Shown: positions 26,557-36,297, numbered from the stretch's first letter. The stretch is DNA of 64,000 bases from Castellaniella sp047971665 (GCF_047971665.1 NZ_JBKEAA010000004.1:1-64000), one strand, 5' to 3'. Numbers and translations are program-made. The notes: a model not told the origin generated them from the letters alone.

Positions 26557-27600
26557 ATGTTCGGATTCCTACGCAGCTACTTTTCCAGCGACATGGCGAT
26601 CGACCTCGGCACGGCGAATACGCTGATCTATGTCCGTGGCAAGGGCATCGTGCTCGATGAACCCTCGGTCGTCGCCATCCGCCATGACGGCGGCCCCAAT
26701 GGCAAGAAAATCATCCAGGCCGTCGGCCACGAGGCCAAGCAGATGCTGGGCCGCGTCCCCGGCAACATCGAGGCCATTCGGCCGATGAAGGACGGCGTGA
26801 TCGCCGACTTCACCGTGACCGAGCAGATGCTCAAGCAGTTCATCCGCATGGTGCATCCGCGCAGCATGCTGGCCCCCAGTCCGCGCATCATCGTCTGCGT
26901 GCCCTGCGGGTCCACGCAGGTCGAGCGCCGCGCCATCCGCGAATCGGCATTGGGCGCGGGCGCCAGCCAGGTCTATCTGATCGAGGAACCCATGGCCGCC
27001 GCGATCGGCGCCGGTCTGGCGGTGTCCGATGCCAGCGGCTCGATGGTGGTGGACATCGGCGGCGGCACCACCGAGGTCGCCGTGATCTCTCTGGGCGGCA
27101 TGGTCTACAAGGGCTCGGTGCGCGTCGGCGGCGACAAGTTCGACGAGGCCATCATCAACTACATCCGCCGCAACTACGGCATGCTGATCGGCGAACCCAC
27201 GGCCGAGCTCATCAAAAAGGAAATCGGCTCGGCCTTCCCGGGCTCTGAGATCCGCGAGATCGAGGTCAAGGGCCGTAACCTCTCCGAAGGGGTGCCGCGC
27301 AGCTTCACGGTGTCTTCCAACGAAATCCTGGAATCCCTGACCGATCCGCTCAATCAGATCGTCTCGGCCGTGAAAACGGCCCTGGAACAGACCCCGCCCG
27401 AGCTGGGCGCAGACATTACCGACAAGGGCATCGCCCTGACGGGCGGTGGCGCGCTGCTGCACGATCTGGACCGCCTGCTCCAGGAGGAAACCGGTCTGCC
27501 CGTGGTGGTGGCCGAAGACCCCCTCACCTGCGTCGTACGCGGCTGCGGCGAGGCGCTCGAACATCTCGAACGCCTCGGCGGGGTGTTCATCTACGACTGA
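26557..27600 (+). CDS. mreB: Rod shape-determining protein MreB (bacterial actin)
   Basis: The 347-residue actin homologue polymerises beneath the membrane and directs lateral wall synthesis. Motifs are the N-terminal amphipathic MFGFLRSYFSSDMAIDLGTANT (phosphate 1), VVDIGGGTTEVAVISLGG (phosphate 2) and GIALTGGGALLHDLD (adenosine). Length and sequence are canonical. It heads mreB-mreC-mreD-mrdA-rodA. Confidence 0.98.
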   Translation: MFGFLRSYFSSDMAIDLGTANTLIYVRGKGIVLDEPSVVAIRHDGGPNGKKIIQAVGHEAKQMLGRVPGNIEAIRPMKDGVIADFTVTEQMLKQFIRMVHPRSMLAPSPRIIVCVPCGSTQVERRAIRESALGAGASQVYLIEEPMAAAIGAGLAVSDASGSMVVDIGGGTTEVAVISLGGMVYKGSVRVGGDKFDEAIINYIRRNYGMLIGEPTAELIKKEIGSAFPGSEIREIEVKGRNLSEGVPRSFTVSSNEILESLTDPLNQIVSAVKTALEQTPPELGADITDKGIALTGGGALLHDLDRLLQEETGLPVVVAEDPLTCVVRGCGEALEHLERLGGVFIYD

Positions 27601-27623
27601 TTCCCGACCAGACGTTCCTCGTT

Positions 27624-28508
27624 ATGCGTGAACCGGGAACCCTGAGACTCTTCAAGCGTGGCCCCAGCCTCGAAGTCCGGCTGGTTCTGCTGCTTGCACT
27701 GTGTCTCGGGATGGTCGTGGTCGATGCGCACTGGTCCGTGCTGGGGCCGGTGCGCAGTTCCCTGTCCGTGGCCCTCTATCCCTTTCAGCGCTTTGCGCTG
27801 GCGCCGCGCGACGCGGTGGAATATGTCGACAGCTGGTCGCATGCGGCCACTCAGGTACGCGACGAACAAGAGGCCCTGCGCCGCCAGCGCATCGAGATGG
27901 CCCAGCTGTCTACCCACGCGGCCCAGCTCTCCGCAGAAAACGCGCAGTTGCGCCGCCTGCTCAACATCTCCGAATCCATCACCCAGCCGTCCGTGGCGGT
28001 CGAGGTTTTCTACGTTCCGTCCAATGCCTTCAGCCATCGCCTGATTTTCAACAAGGGCTCGCACGACGGCATCGCCCCGGGCATGCCGGTGATCGACGAG
28101 GGCGGGGTCGTGGGCCAGATCGTGCGCGTCACGCCCTTCACCTCCGAGGCCGCCCTGCTGATCGACGATCAGGTGTCGATTCCCGTCCAGGTGCTGCGCA
28201 ACGGGCTGCGGCTGATCGCCTTTGGCGGCAATGAGGTCGGCAAGCTCGAGGTCCGCTACCTGTCGACCGGCGTGGACGTGCGCGCGGGCGATGTGCTGGT
28301 GACTAGCGGCATCGGCGGGTTGTTCCCGGCCGGGCTGTCGGTCGGCCGCGTGGAACGCGTCGATCGCGACTCGGGCACCGGCTTTGCCGTGGCGATCGCC
28401 GAGCCGCTGTCGCATCCGGAACGCTATCGCCATTTTCTGGTTCTGCGCGTGGATGTGGCCGATGTGCCCGAACCCGAGGAGATCGAGCATGCCCTCGACG
28501 CCCAGTAG
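27624..28508 (+). CDS. mreC: Rod shape-determining protein MreC
   Basis: The 294-residue periplasmic scaffold of the elongasome is anchored by one N-terminal helix at about residues 15-35. A coiled-coil (about 70-115, EEALRRQRIEMAQLSTHAAQ) follows, then the two beta-barrel MreC core (NAFSHRLIFNKGSHDGIAPGMPV; SGIGGLFPAGLSVGRV). It lies 23 bp after mreB. Confidence 0.95.
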   Translation: MREPGTLRLFKRGPSLEVRLVLLLALCLGMVVVDAHWSVLGPVRSSLSVALYPFQRFALAPRDAVEYVDSWSHAATQVRDEQEALRRQRIEMAQLSTHAAQLSAENAQLRRLLNISESITQPSVAVEVFYVPSNAFSHRLIFNKGSHDGIAPGMPVIDEGGVVGQIVRVTPFTSEAALLIDDQVSIPVQVLRNGLRLIAFGGNEVGKLEVRYLSTGVDVRAGDVLVTSGIGGLFPAGLSVGRVERVDRDSGTGFAVAIAEPLSHPERYRHFLVLRVDVADVPEPEEIEHALDAQ

Positions 28509-28530
28509 GCCCCGCAAGGAGTCCTCCCTG

Positions 28531-29049
28531 ATGGATCTGCAGCCGGTGGATACCGGTGCGTTCCAGAGTGCCGCCTCCGGCTGGCTGGTGTGGGGGACGC
28601 TGATCCTGGTGTGGGTGGCGTCCCTGCTGCCCTGGCGGCTCTGGCAGACGGCGCCCGATGTGCTGCTGCTGTTGCTGCTTTACTGGTGCCTGCATGCGCC
28701 CTCCCGGGTGGGACTGACGACGGCATTCGTGTTCGGCGTGCTGATGGATGTCCAGGACACCGGCCTGCTCGGCCTGCATGCGCTGTGCTATGTGCTGGCG
28801 GCCTATGGCGTCCTGCGCCTGAGCCCGCGACTGCGACGTTTCAATGCCTGGCTGCAGACGCTTCAGGTGCTGCCGGCTCTGGTGATCGCCTACACGCTGT
28901 CCAGCCTGCTGGGTGCCTGGCTGAACGGCGCCTGGGTGGGTTGGGACTGGTTGTGGTCTGCGCTGTTCACCGGCGTGTTGTGGCCGTTGCTGGATATCCT
29001 CATGTCGCTGCATCCCCGCCGTCAGGGTGGCGACGGCGCAAGGCCCTAG
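28531..29049 (+). CDS. mreD: Rod shape-determining protein MreD
   Basis: The ~172-residue inner-membrane protein has five or six hydrophobic segments and the MreD block FVFGVLMDVQDTGLLGLHAL. Start ATG 28531 has an AAGGAG box. An alternative ATG at 28489, with GAGGAG seven bases upstream, would add 14 residues and overlap mreC by 20 bp; both are plausible. Confidence 0.9.
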   Translation: MDLQPVDTGAFQSAASGWLVWGTLILVWVASLLPWRLWQTAPDVLLLLLLYWCLHAPSRVGLTTAFVFGVLMDVQDTGLLGLHALCYVLAAYGVLRLSPRLRRFNAWLQTLQVLPALVIAYTLSSLLGAWLNGAWVGWDWLWSALFTGVLWPLLDILMSLHPRRQGGDGARP

Positions 29050-29059
29050 GCCCTAGGCT

Positions 29060-31099
29060 ATGTTCGAGTTCCGCAAAACAGGACATCGCCAGCGGCAGAC
29101 CGTGGTGCTGCGCGCCTGGGTCGCGGGGCTGTTCGCCCTGGTGTGCCTGCTGTTGCTGGCCGGCCGGCTGTGGTATCTGCAGGTCAATCGCTACGAGGCC
29201 CTCTCGGCGCGCGCGGAACAGAATCGCATCACCATCGTGCCCGTGCCGCCCCGACGCGGGCAGATCTCCGATCGCAACGGCGTGGTGCTGGCCAAGAACC
29301 TGCGGGATTACACGCTGACGGTGACACGCGCCCAGGTGCAGGGCGATGTCGGCGACATGCTCGACCGGTTGAGCGAACTGGTCTATCTGAGCGAGGGCGA
29401 CCGGCGCAAGTTCATGCGCCTCTACCAGCAGAGCGGCCGTTATGCGCCGGTGCTGCTGCGCAATAATCTGAACGAGATCGAGGCCTCCTGGTTTGCCGTG
29501 CATGCCTACCGCTTTCCCGGCGTTAGTCTGGAAGCCCGCTGGGTACGGACGTATCCCATGCAGCAATCGGCGGCCCATGTGCTGGGGTTCGTCGGGCGGA
29601 TTTCCGAGGACGACCAGCAGGCGCTGGAGGAGTCCGGCCAGATGGGCAATTACCGGGGCACGCTGACCATCGGCAAGAAAGGCGTCGAAAAGACCTGGGA
29701 AAAGACCCTGCACGGCCACACCGGCATCGAGGAGCTGGAGGTCACCGCAGGGGGGCGTCCGGTGCGCGAACTGAGCCGCACGGACCCCGTGTCCGGCTCC
29801 AATCTCGAGTTGTCCCTGGATATCGGGCTGCAGCAGATGGCCGAGGCCGAGTTCGACGGCCGGCGCGGCGCGCTGGTCGCGATCCAGCCAAAGACCGGCG
29901 AGGTGCTGGCCTTCGTGTCCTCGCCCTCCTTTGATCCGAACCTGTTCGTGGACGGCATCGATGTCGAGAACTGGCGCAAACTGAACGAATCGCCGGATCA
30001 CCCGCTCATCAACCGGCCGCTGTACGGCACCTATCCCATTGGTTCGACCTACAAGCCGTTCGTGGCGCTGGCGGCGCTCGAAATGGGAGTGCGCTCGGCG
30101 CAGGAGCTGATTCCCGATCCCGGCTATTTCGAGCTGGCGGGCCAGAAATTCCGCAACGCCGGCGGCGCCGTCTATGGGCCGACCGACATGCACCGGGCCA
30201 TCGTCGTGTCCTCCGACACGTACTTCTTTTCGCTGGGCGCCCTGATGGACGTGGATGCCCTGCACGATTTCAGCAAGCAATTCGGTTTTGGCCAGATCAC
30301 CGGGATCGACCTGGATGGCGAGCGCAGGGGCATCCTGCCTTCGCGCGAATGGAAACGCAAGGCCTACAAGAAGCCCGAGCAGCAGCACTGGTATCAGGGC
30401 GAGACCGTGTCCGTCACCGTGGGCCAGGGCTACAACGCGTTCACCTTGCTGCAACTGGCGCAGGCCACCTCGGTGCTGGCCAACAATGGCGTCTACATGA
30501 AACCGCACCTGGTGCGCAGGATCATCGATTCACGCACGGACCAGTTCAGCTATCCGGTGGTCGGGCCGCAGGCCACCATCGATCTGAAACCGGACCATCT
30601 GCGCGTGATCCGTGAGGCCATGGTGGATGTGGTGCGCAAGGGCACGGCGCGGCGCGCGTTCCAGGGCGCGCCGTATCAGGCGGCCGGCAAGACCGGCACG
30701 GCGCAGGTCTACAGCCTGCGCGGGGCCCGGTACCGGGCGCGTTCCGTGGACGAGCGTCTGCGCGACCATGCGCTGTTCATGGCGTACGCGCCGGTCGACG
30801 ATCCCCAGATCGCGGTGGCCCTGATCGTGGAAAATGGCGGCTGGGGGGCCTCGGTGGCCGCGCCCATCGCCCGCAAGGTGTTCGACTACTGGCTCGACCC
30901 GGCCCGGGTCGAGCAGCGCCGCGCGAGCCTGCGGGCTGAACGTGCGGCATGGGATGCGCAGGCCGGCCCGGCGCCGGCGGCGTTCCCGGGCCGGCCCGAG
31001 ACGCAGCCGGCGCCCGACGATGACGAGGCGCCCGAACCGGCGCCCTTGCCTGACGAGGCATCGGCGCCCGAGGACGGCGCCGAGGAGGGGAGTCCATGA
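29060..31099 (+). CDS. mrdA: Penicillin-binding protein 2, elongasome transpeptidase
   Basis: The 679-residue class B PBP cross-links lateral-wall peptidoglycan. One N-terminal transmembrane helix (about 15-40) precedes a dimerisation domain. The transpeptidase domain has active Ser329 in GSTYK, an SSD motif (VVSSDTYF), and KTG at about 544-546 (AGKTGTAQ). The C-terminal ~50 residues form a Pro/Glu-rich tail beyond the usual domain end. The stop overlaps the rodA start. Confidence 0.96.
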   Translation: MFEFRKTGHRQRQTVVLRAWVAGLFALVCLLLLAGRLWYLQVNRYEALSARAEQNRITIVPVPPRRGQISDRNGVVLAKNLRDYTLTVTRAQVQGDVGDMLDRLSELVYLSEGDRRKFMRLYQQSGRYAPVLLRNNLNEIEASWFAVHAYRFPGVSLEARWVRTYPMQQSAAHVLGFVGRISEDDQQALEESGQMGNYRGTLTIGKKGVEKTWEKTLHGHTGIEELEVTAGGRPVRELSRTDPVSGSNLELSLDIGLQQMAEAEFDGRRGALVAIQPKTGEVLAFVSSPSFDPNLFVDGIDVENWRKLNESPDHPLINRPLYGTYPIGSTYKPFVALAALEMGVRSAQELIPDPGYFELAGQKFRNAGGAVYGPTDMHRAIVVSSDTYFFSLGALMDVDALHDFSKQFGFGQITGIDLDGERRGILPSREWKRKAYKKPEQQHWYQGETVSVTVGQGYNAFTLLQLAQATSVLANNGVYMKPHLVRRIIDSRTDQFSYPVVGPQATIDLKPDHLRVIREAMVDVVRKGTARRAFQGAPYQAAGKTGTAQVYSLRGARYRARSVDERLRDHALFMAYAPVDDPQIAVALIVENGGWGASVAAPIARKVFDYWLDPARVEQRRASLRAERAAWDAQAGPAPAAFPGRPETQPAPDDDEAPEPAPLPDEASAPEDGAEEGSP

Positions 31100-32235
31100 A
31101 ACTGCTTGTGCAGGCCGTGCGCCGCATGTTCGCCGTGCTGGACTGGCCGCTGCTCATCTTGCTGATCGTCATGGCTGTGGTCGGCATGGCCACCATGCAC
31201 TCGGCCGTCGGCGATACGGACTGGCGCTTTGCCGATCAGTTGCGTAATTTCCTGCTGGCGGTGGCGGCCATGTGGGCCGTCGCGCTGCTGCGGCCGGCCT
31301 GGATCATGCGCGCGGCGCCGTTGCTCTATGTGCTCGGGGTGGGGCTGCTGGTGGCGGTCATGCTGTTCGGAGAGACCAGCAAGGGCGCGACCCGCTGGCT
31401 GAATCTGGGCATTGCGCGCATCCAGCCTTCGGAGATGATGAAGATCGCCGTGCCGCTGATGCTGGCCTGGTATTTCCAGCGCCAGGCGGGGAGCCGTTTC
31501 CGCGTCATGGATTTCCTGGTGGCCGGGGTGCTGCTGGCCGTGCCGGCCGGGCTCATCATCGACCAGCCGGACCTGGGCACGGCGCTGCTGGTGCTGGCGT
31601 CGGGGTTCTGCGTGATCTATTTCGCCGGATTCTCGTTCAAGCTGCTGATTCCCGCCGTGCTGGCGATTGCGCTGGGCCTGGGTACGCTGGTGGCCTACGA
31701 GGATCAGATCTGTCAGCCGGACGTGGATTGGGTGGTGCTGCACGACTATCAGAAATACCGGGTCTGCGTGCTGCTCAACCCGGGGTCGGATCCGCTGGGC
31801 AAGGGGTTCCACACCATCCAGTCGATGATCGCCGTGGGTTCCGGCGGACTGTACGGCAAGGGCTACATGCAGGGCACCCAGACACACCTGGATTTCATCC
31901 CCGAGCGGACCACGGATTTCATCTTCGCCGTGTTCGCCGAGGAATTCGGCCTGTATGGCGGGGTGACGCTGCTGGTCCTGTACGCGATGATCGTGCTGCG
32001 GGGGCTGACCATCACGGCACGGGCGCCCACGCAGTTCGGACGATTGCTGGCGGGCGCCATGTCCATGATGATGTTCGTCTACGTCTTCGTGAACATCGGC
32101 ATGGTGACCGGGGTGCTGCCGGTGGTGGGGGTGCCGCTGCCTTTCATGAGCTATGGCGGCACGGCGCTGATGACCCTGGGGGTGGCCTGCGGCCTGTTGA
32201 TGAGCATCGGCGCGCATCAGCCCCGCCCGGACTGA
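31096..32235 (+). CDS. rodA: Peptidoglycan glycosyltransferase RodA
   Basis: The 379-residue SEDS-family polytopic protein polymerises lateral-wall glycan with PBP2. Blocks include FGETSKGATRWLNLGIARIQPSE, IIDQPDLGTALLVLASGF, FIPERTTDFIFAVFAEEFG and the C-terminal LPFMSYGGTALM. It overlaps mrdA by four bases (ATGA), a normal PBP2-RodA pairing. It is convergent with mutY. Confidence 0.97.
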   Translation: MKLLVQAVRRMFAVLDWPLLILLIVMAVVGMATMHSAVGDTDWRFADQLRNFLLAVAAMWAVALLRPAWIMRAAPLLYVLGVGLLVAVMLFGETSKGATRWLNLGIARIQPSEMMKIAVPLMLAWYFQRQAGSRFRVMDFLVAGVLLAVPAGLIIDQPDLGTALLVLASGFCVIYFAGFSFKLLIPAVLAIALGLGTLVAYEDQICQPDVDWVVLHDYQKYRVCVLLNPGSDPLGKGFHTIQSMIAVGSGGLYGKGYMQGTQTHLDFIPERTTDFIFAVFAEEFGLYGGVTLLVLYAMIVLRGLTITARAPTQFGRLLAGAMSMMMFVYVFVNIGMVTGVLPVVGVPLPFMSYGGTALMTLGVACGLLMSIGAHQPRPD

Positions 32236-32283
32236 CCGGCGCGCCGGCATCGACAAGAGGGCCCAGGTCTCGACGGTGCCGCG

Positions 32284-33390
32284 TCAGCGCGGCCGGGAGG
32301 TGTCCCCGTACAGGCCGGCCAGCAGCCGGGCGATCGGCGCCGGCATGCCATGGGCATCCAGGGCCTCGATGGGCGCCCAGGCCTGATCCGCGCCCACCTG
32401 CCCGGGCACGGAGCCCGGCAGGCGCAGCCAACAGGGCTGGATGCGCAGCCGGAAATGTGTGAACACATGATCGATGGCCGCCAGCGCTTGCGGCGGGCTG
32501 TCCGCTGACAGCCGGGCGCAGGCGGCCTTCAGCGCGGTCTCGTCCTCGAATTGCGGCAGGCTCCACAGGCCGCCCCAGATGCCGCTGTCCGGGCGGCGCT
32601 GCAACAGCACCCGGTCTGCGCATTGTGCGATCAGCATCCAGCCGTGGCGCAGCGGCTGGGCCCGGCGCGCGCGCGGTGACGGCAGTTCGTGCTGCCGCCC
32701 CTGGATGCGCGCCTGACAGTCCGGCGCCAGCGGACAGCGCGCGCAATCGGGCCGCGAGCGGGTGCAGACCGTGGCGCCCAGATCCATCTGGCCCTGAGTG
32801 TAGGCCACCATATCCAGCCCGGCAGGCGCGGCATCGATCAGCGATTGCGCATGCGCCTGCAATTGCCGGCCCGTGCGCGTCGATGCGGGGTCGCCTTCGA
32901 CGGCAAAATAGCGCGCCAGCACCCGGCGCACATTGCCGTCCAGAATCGGTGTCCGCTCGCCGTAGGCAAAGGCGGCGATGGCGGAGGCGGTCGAAGGGCC
33001 GATGCCGGGCAGTTGCGCCAGTTCGTCCGCCGTGGCGGGAAAATGGCCGCCGTGCGTGTCCCTGAGCGCCCGGGCGCAGCGATGCAGGTTGCGCGCGCGG
33101 GCGTAATAGCCCAGTCCTGCCCAGGCGCGCAGGACGGTATCCTGCGGCGCGTCGGCCAGGTCGGTGACGGTGGGGAACAGCGCCAGGAATTGCGTGTAGT
33201 ACGGCACGACAGTGGCGGCCTGCGTCTGCTGCAACATGATCTCGGACAGCCAGATACGGTAAGGGTCGCGGGTGTGCTGCCAGGGCAGGCCATGCCGTCC
33301 GGCCCGGCGCTGCCAGGCGGCGATGCGCGATGCGGCGTCGTCCGGGGCGACGGTGAAACCGCCGGAGCCCGTCAGGGCGCGGCGGCGCAT
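32284..33390 (-). CDS. mutY: A/G-specific adenine DNA glycosylase
   Basis: The 368-residue repair enzyme removes A opposite 8-oxoG. The HhH-GPD domain carries catalytic Glu in LSEIMLQQTQ and Asp following the helix-hairpin-helix (LPGIGPSTASAIAAFAYGERTPILDGNVRR). The 4Fe-4S loop C-x6-C-x2-C-x5-C reads CTRSRPDCARCPLAPDC. A Nudix-like 8-oxoG recognition domain fills the C-terminal third. Its ATG overlaps the ftsX stop by one base (TGATG), an unusual translational coupling of DNA repair to a division gene. Confidence 0.96.
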   Translation of the reverse strand: MRRRALTGSGGFTVAPDDAASRIAAWQRRAGRHGLPWQHTRDPYRIWLSEIMLQQTQAATVVPYYTQFLALFPTVTDLADAPQDTVLRAWAGLGYYARARNLHRCARALRDTHGGHFPATADELAQLPGIGPSTASAIAAFAYGERTPILDGNVRRVLARYFAVEGDPASTRTGRQLQAHAQSLIDAAPAGLDMVAYTQGQMDLGATVCTRSRPDCARCPLAPDCQARIQGRQHELPSPRARRAQPLRHGWMLIAQCADRVLLQRRPDSGIWGGLWSLPQFEDETALKAACARLSADSPPQALAAIDHVFTHFRLRIQPCWLRLPGSVPGQVGADQAWAPIEALDAHGMPAPIARLLAGLYGDTSRPR

Positions 33391-34298
33391 CAGAACCGGG
33401 TGCGGCGCGTGACCGACAGCCGCGCGGCGATGGCCCCCAGCAGGACGACCAGCAGGCCCGAGAGCAGCAGGTCCGTGAGCGCCGGCAGGTGGATGGCCCA
33501 GTCCACGCCGTAGCTGCGCGCGAAGCCGCCCAGAATGACGTTCAGCGGCGTCAGCGCCAGCCAGGCCAGCAGCAGCGCCAGCAGGCTGGCGGCCAGGCCG
33601 GTCAGGGCGCCCAGGTACAGGAAGGGGCGACGGACGAAGGGCTCGGTCGCGCCCACCAGCCGGGCGACGGCGATTTCCTCGCGCTGAGTCAGGGCCTGCA
33701 GGCGGACGGTGTTGAAGACGGTCGCCAGCACGACGATGGCCACGGCGATCGCCAGCAGGCCCAGGCTGACCCGCACGAAGGCGAGCAGGGATTCCAGGCG
33801 CCGCATCCATTCGCTGTCGAGCTGGATTTCCTGGATTTCCGGCCACTGCCGCCATGCCTGCGCCACGTCGGCGGCCTCTCGCGCCGGGGCATCGGAATCG
33901 CGCAAGGTGACGATCAGTGCGTCGGGCAGGGGATTGTCGGGCAGCGCGTCCAGCGCCCGCGCCCAGGTCGGGTCGGCGCGCAGTTGAGCCATGGCCTGAT
34001 CGCGTGGCATCAGCCGGGCCTGGGCGACGCGTTCGCCCCCCTGTTCGCGCACCCGCGTCAGCAGGGATTGTTGCGTGGCGGGCGACAGGTCCGATTTGAG
34101 GAACAGGGTCAGTTCCGGCGCGGTGGACATTTCCCGGGTCAGCGGCTGGCTGGATTGCAGGACGGAAGCGCCCAGGATGGGCACGGCCAGTATCAGGGCG
34201 ATGACCACGATGTTGGCCAGTGACGAGAAAGGATACTGGCGCAGGCGCCGCAGCGCCACGGCCAGCGCGTAGCGATGATGTCGCAGCCAGCGGTTCAT
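33390..34298 (-). CDS. ftsX: Cell division protein FtsX (ABC permease)
   Basis: The 302-residue permease-like partner of FtsE activates septal amidases via its periplasmic loop. There are four hydrophobic segments, near residues 25-45, 170-195, 220-250 and 270-295. A periplasmic domain lies between the first two (APELTLFLKSDLSP ... LDALPDNPLPDALIV). It overlaps ftsE by four bases. Confidence 0.95.
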   Translation of the reverse strand: MNRWLRHHRYALAVALRRLRQYPFSSLANIVVIALILAVPILGASVLQSSQPLTREMSTAPELTLFLKSDLSPATQQSLLTRVREQGGERVAQARLMPRDQAMAQLRADPTWARALDALPDNPLPDALIVTLRDSDAPAREAADVAQAWRQWPEIQEIQLDSEWMRRLESLLAFVRVSLGLLAIAVAIVVLATVFNTVRLQALTQREEIAVARLVGATEPFVRRPFLYLGALTGLAASLLALLLAWLALTPLNVILGGFARSYGVDWAIHLPALTDLLLSGLLVVLLGAIAARLSVTRRTRF

Positions 34299-34984
34299 TG
34301 CAACACCTCGGTGTCGGCGGGCACGCCCGCGATGTCGTCGAACCGGCCGGCGTCGATGCGCAGGGTGCGGCGCGCGTAGCGGGCCATGAGCGCGGTGTCG
34401 TGCGAGGCGATCAGCGTCGTGACGCCGACCTGATTGAAGTCCCGGAAGACGTCCATGATGCGGGTGGCGCTCTCGTGATCGAGGTTGGCGGTGGGTTCGT
34501 CGGCGATCAGGATGGCGGGCCGGCTCACGATGGCGCGGGCGATGGCCAGGCGTTGCTGCTCGCCGCCGGACAGTTCGATGGGCGACAGGTCTTCCTTGCC
34601 GCGCAGGCCGACTTTCTCCATGGCGGCGCGGGCGCGGGTCGCCGCAGTGGCGCGGTCCAGGCCCAGCACGGACAGCGGCAGCATGACGTTGGCGAAGGCG
34701 TTGCGGTCGAACAGCAGATGGGCGTCCTGCAGGATCAGGCCGACCGTGCGGCGCAGGTAGGGCAGGGTACGCGCCGACAGTTGGTCGATGCGGTGGCCGT
34801 TGACGGTGACGGCGCCCCGGCTGGTGGGTTCCAGCCCGCCGACCAGTTTCAGCAGGGTGGATTTGCCCGCGCCCGAAGGGCCGGACACGAAAACGAATTC
34901 GCCGGGGGCGATGCTGAAATTGACGTCCGCGAGGATGTTGCGCCCCCGGCCGAAGGATTTGAAGACGTGCTGAAATTCGATCAT
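34295..34984 (-). CDS. ftsE: Cell division ATP-binding protein FtsE
   Basis: The 229-residue ABC ATPase shows Walker A GPSGAGKST, signature LSGGEQQRLAIARA, Walker B ILIADEPTANLD and the H-loop ASHD. MIEFQHVFKSFGRG is the usual N-terminus; ATG 34982-34984 is preferred over an upstream ATG. It forms the FtsEX complex at the septum. Confidence 0.96.
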   Translation of the reverse strand: MIEFQHVFKSFGRGRNILADVNFSIAPGEFVFVSGPSGAGKSTLLKLVGGLEPTSRGAVTVNGHRIDQLSARTLPYLRRTVGLILQDAHLLFDRNAFANVMLPLSVLGLDRATAATRARAAMEKVGLRGKEDLSPIELSGGEQQRLAIARAIVSRPAILIADEPTANLDHESATRIMDVFRDFNQVGVTTLIASHDTALMARYARRTLRIDAGRFDDIAGVPADTEVLQ

Positions 34985-35081
34985 GCGTGCCTTGCGGGTC
35001 GAGAGGTCCGGCCTGTGATTGCCGCAACTATGGCACAATCCGGGCGCTATGGCGGGTGCAGGGATATCCCGCATGTTTCAT

Positions 35082-35138
35082 GCCTGTAATGACAGGCTAC
35101 GATTCATGTTGGACGGACCAATTCCACAAGATTGTATT
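35082..35138 (+). promoter_or_regulatory. Candidate aapJ promoter and upstream dyad
   Basis: TTGGAC at 35109-35114 and TGTATT at 35133-35138 are separated by 18 bp, a moderate sigma-70 match about 40 bp upstream of aapJ. Just upstream, GCCTGT-AATG-ACAGGC (35082-35097) is a short dyad that could be an operator. Confidence 0.4.
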
Positions 35139-35176
35139 CCGTGTTGTTCAATGCCACTTGCTCAATCAGGTAAAGG

Positions 35177-36199
35177 ATGAATATGAAACTGATGAAACTC
35201 GCAGCCGTCAGCGCGGCCCTGCTGTTCGCCGGCACGACCGCTCAGGCAGGTGAGACCTTCAACGCCGTCAAGGCGCGCGGCTTCGTGCAGTGCGGCGTGA
35301 ATGCCGGCCTGCCGGGCTTCTCGCAGGCCGACAGCAAGGGTGTCTGGAAAGGCATCGACGTCGACATGTGCCGCGCCGTCGCAGCCATGGTGTTCGGCGA
35401 CGCCAGCAAATTCAAGGCCACGCCCCTGACCACGCAGCAGCGGTTCACCGCGCTGCAGTCCGGCGAGGTCGACGTCCTCACCCGCAACACCACCGCCACC
35501 ATGAGCCGCGACACTACGCTGGGCCTGATGAGCGCGGGGGTCAACTACTATGACAGCCAGGGTGTGCTCGTCAAGAAGAGCCTGGGCGTCAAGAGCGCCA
35601 CCGAGCTGGGCGGCGCGGCGGTCTGCGTGCTGCAGGGCACCACCACCGAGCTGAATCTGGCGGACTGGTTCCGCGCCCACAACCTCGACTTCAAGCCGGT
35701 CGTGATCAACACCTCCGAAGAAGGCTTCCGTACCTTCGAGGCCGGCCGTTGCGACGTGGTGACCAGCGACAAGTCCCAGCTGGGCAGCCTGCGCGCCTCC
35801 TCCGCTTCGCCGGATGACTACGTCATCCTCCCGGAAAACTTCTCCAAGGAACCCCTGGGCCCCATGGTCCGTCAGGGCGACGACGAGTGGTTCATGGTCG
35901 TGCGCTGGGCGCTGGGCGCCATGGTCGAGGCCGAGGAATACGGCATCACCTCCAAGAACCTGGAGGAAATGCTCAAGAGCCCCAACCCCAATATCCAGCG
36001 CATCCTGGGCGTGTCCGGCGACATGGGCAAGGGCCTGGGCCTGGACAAGAAATGGGCCTACAACATCATCGGACAGGTCGGCAATTACGGCGAATCCTTC
36101 GAGCGCAACATCGGCAAGAGCTCCCCGCTCAAGCTGGACCGCGGCCTGAACGCCCAGTGGAAAGACGGCGGCGTGATGTACGCCTGGCCGATCCGCTGA
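35177..36199 (+). CDS. aapJ: General L-amino-acid ABC transporter substrate-binding protein
   Basis: The 340-residue periplasmic protein has a signal peptide ending TTAQAG (cleavage near residue 24). The solute-binding family 3 signature VWKGIDVDMCRAVAAMVFGD and TTQQRFTALQSGEVDVLTRNTTAT mark the AapJ/BztA group for broad L-amino acids. It is the first gene of aapJQMP; a hairpin after it probably limits readthrough into the permease genes. The start at 35183 is an alternative. Confidence 0.95.
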   Translation: MNMKLMKLAAVSAALLFAGTTAQAGETFNAVKARGFVQCGVNAGLPGFSQADSKGVWKGIDVDMCRAVAAMVFGDASKFKATPLTTQQRFTALQSGEVDVLTRNTTATMSRDTTLGLMSAGVNYYDSQGVLVKKSLGVKSATELGGAAVCVLQGTTTELNLADWFRAHNLDFKPVVINTSEEGFRTFEAGRCDVVTSDKSQLGSLRASSASPDDYVILPENFSKEPLGPMVRQGDDEWFMVVRWALGAMVEAEEYGITSKNLEEMLKSPNPNIQRILGVSGDMGKGLGLDKKWAYNIIGQVGNYGESFERNIGKSSPLKLDRGLNAQWKDGGVMYAWPIR

Positions 36200-36234
36200 T
36201 TGTGATCGGCTGATCCGTTCTCCGGCTCTCTCGG

Positions 36235-36286
36235 CCGCCGGGGTTTCCCCGGCGGTCGGATTTCGGCGGCCATAGCCGCCCTTTTT
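36235..36286 (+). terminator. Double hairpin (attenuator) between aapJ and aapQ
   Basis: The first hairpin is CCGCCGGGG-TTT-CCCCGGCGG (36235-36255). The second is GGCGGC-CATA-GCCGCC (36265-36280) followed by CTTTTT. The second has terminator form. It sits inside an operon, so partial termination or 3'-end stabilisation of aapJ mRNA is the likely effect. Confidence 0.65.
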
Positions 36287-36297
36287 GTCCGCATCCT

